Source: Blattamonas nauphoetae
Taxonomy: Eukaryota > Preaxostyla > Oxymonadida
Assembly: GCA_033064195.1 (NCBI GenBank)
Contig: JARBJD010000012.1
Span: 62,001 to 126,000, forward strand
DNA: 64,000 nt
Direction: 5' to 3'
How positions within the stretch are numbered: position 1 is the first letter of the stretch; the number at the start of each line of letters is the position of its first letter. Made by a program: the position numbers and the translations under genes. Of the stretch, positions 62,857 to 64,000 are shown one piece after another. The notes under the pieces are model-generated. The model made no database searches, was not told the origin of the DNA, and saw nothing but the letters and a program-made list of their open reading frames with translations.

Positions 62857-64000
62857 ATGGAAAATGATGCGCCCACTTCTGAAGTTTGCGCTCCACTTTT
62901 TGAACGTACCTCTCACCCGTTTGACACAATTCAGGTAACAATTGCAGTCCATCCTGGGAAATTTCATTGTGATGACGCGATGTGCTGTGCACTGTTGCGT
63001 CTTTTGCCACGGTATTTTCCTTTCGTTTTCATTTTTTCAGATATCAAAAGGCAACAGTTATCAGGACGTGTGAACCAATTGTCTTTTATTTGTTCTAGAA
63101 CTGATCCGGCAATCCTCAACAACTCAACCATTGTATGCGATGTTGGTGGGGAGTATGAGCCCCTAAAATTACGATTTGATCATCATCAAAAGGGTTATTT
63201 CCAAGTTTTCTCGTCGAGCACACCACTCATCAAAATGGCGGCTTGTGGGCAGGTCTACAAACACTTTGGGCGAGAAATCATCCGTCAACTTTCTCCGCAG
63301 TTGGAATCTCGACCTGACGATGTCGTATGTGTTTCTTTGGCAATCATCTCAACAGGAACTAATCTACCAAAAAATGTATGGAGCCATAATCAAAGAAATT
63401 GATGCAGATGACAATGGTTTCGCTCTTTTCTTTTGAATGTTTCAGGAATCAGTCAACTTCCAGCAGGATCCAACGTCCATTTAGTTTTCTCTCCAAGAAC
63501 GACACTTTCTATCCGAGTATCGAGTATGAATCCTCAATGGAACGAGGATTCATCCACTGATGCGATCTATTCACGGTTTATGGAAGCTGTTGATCTCTGC
63601 AAGAAAGAGTTCCTCACAACACTCAGATTCTTCGCTAAAACATGGCTTCCTGCACGTGAAATCGTCAAAAGTGCATACAGTCAACGTCCAAATCCATATA
63701 TCCTCGTCTTGGAACCATATTGTCCATTTAATGATGTTTGCTCACACTTTCATCTTCAAATCCCTCTCAGCATCTCCATGACATGGAAAAAAATCCTGAT
63801 GAAAAAGAACCTGTTCTATATGTCATTTCTTATCAAGCGGAACGACAGAGTTGGCATGCAAACTGTACAAAACCAGCGAACGGTATCCTCCTCTCCTCTT
63901 CTTATTTCACCCTTCAGATTTCTTTGCAAATCGACTCTCATTCCCCCAAGACTGGGCAGGACTTCGTGACAATGAATTGGAAAATGTGTCCCAAATCCCT
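62857..64000 (+). CDS. MYG1: MYG1 exonuclease, 3' end outside the window
   Basis: Seven exons are seen (62857-63011, 63041-63067, 63099-63321, 63356-63416, 63446-63735, 63771-63882, 63918 to the window edge). MYG1 is a DHH-like 3'-5' RNA exonuclease of nucleus and mitochondria or related organelles. Motifs are the metal-binding HPGKFHCDDAMCCALLRLLP, then VCDVGGEYEP, RFDHHQKGYF (the DHH), KEIDADDNGISQ, MNPQWNED, and near the end FPQDWAGLRDNELE. All introns are 29-35 bases and start GTATTT, GTGTGA, GTCGTA, GTTTCG, GTTTGC and GTATCC. The reading frame is maintained across all six. The family's last 50 or so residues should lie beyond 64000. Start ATG chosen because it opens directly into the conserved region. 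Confidence 0.92.

Overview
The window is a gene-dense stretch of a nuclear genome from a flagellated single-celled eukaryote. The evidence is spliceosomal introns, an axonemal inner-arm dynein (DNAH1 type), the centriole cartwheel protein SAS-6, PP2A scaffold, transcriptional cyclins and MSH2. Serine- and glycine-rich secreted beta-helix proteins, a TmcB-like giant membrane protein, a DIRS retroelement and introns of only 29-45 bases in most cases suggest a metamonad, most likely an oxymonad (Blattamonas/Monocercomonoides type). That assignment is inference from gene families, not a search. No tRNA, rRNA or CRISPR was seen.

Region 1 (1-43255) is almost entirely minus strand. In coordinate order it holds an unknown gene, a PABPN1-like poly(A)-binding protein, a selenophosphate synthetase fused to a YedF/DsrE-like domain, a 13.9-kb DNAH1 coding sequence with one intron, a CD2BP2/Lin1-like U5 snRNP factor, cyclin C, cyclin H, an RBX RING protein, the PP2A scaffold subunit, a small membrane protein, a PH-like low-complexity protein, a WDR18/Ipi3-like WD40 protein, SAS-6, a TmcB-like multi-pass protein, a protein with a perfect 18-base tandem array, and an unknown gene. 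A GNL3/nucleostemin-like circularly permuted GTPase with a decayed P-loop runs divergently on the plus strand (43300-45903).

Region 2 (46054-56250) is a nested transposon. A DIRS-type tyrosine-recombinase retroelement of about 4.9 kb has inverted termini and a textbook internal complementary region. It is split by two members of a second DNA-transposon family (A at 46303-48986, B at 53477-56028). Both A and B have ends beginning TAGGCTTGTCTGACC and perfect 8-base target duplications. Neither has a visible transposase, and each carries a decayed secreted beta-helix gene in the same orientation relative to its ends.

Region 3 (56393-64000) holds a secreted or anchored protein, MSH2 without its N-terminal mismatch-binding domain, an Elongin-A-like protein, a 40-residue Cys/Trp-rich protein and an XRCC2-like RAD51 paralogue, all minus. 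MYG1 starts divergently on the plus strand and runs off the window.

Gene models were built by reading exon-to-exon frame continuity and family similarity by eye. About 46 introns were resolved. Their 5' ends are dominated by GTAT (20) and GTCTG (9), with no GTAAG. The strongest candidates for something new are the selD-YedF fusion gene and the beta-helix-carrying transposon family.
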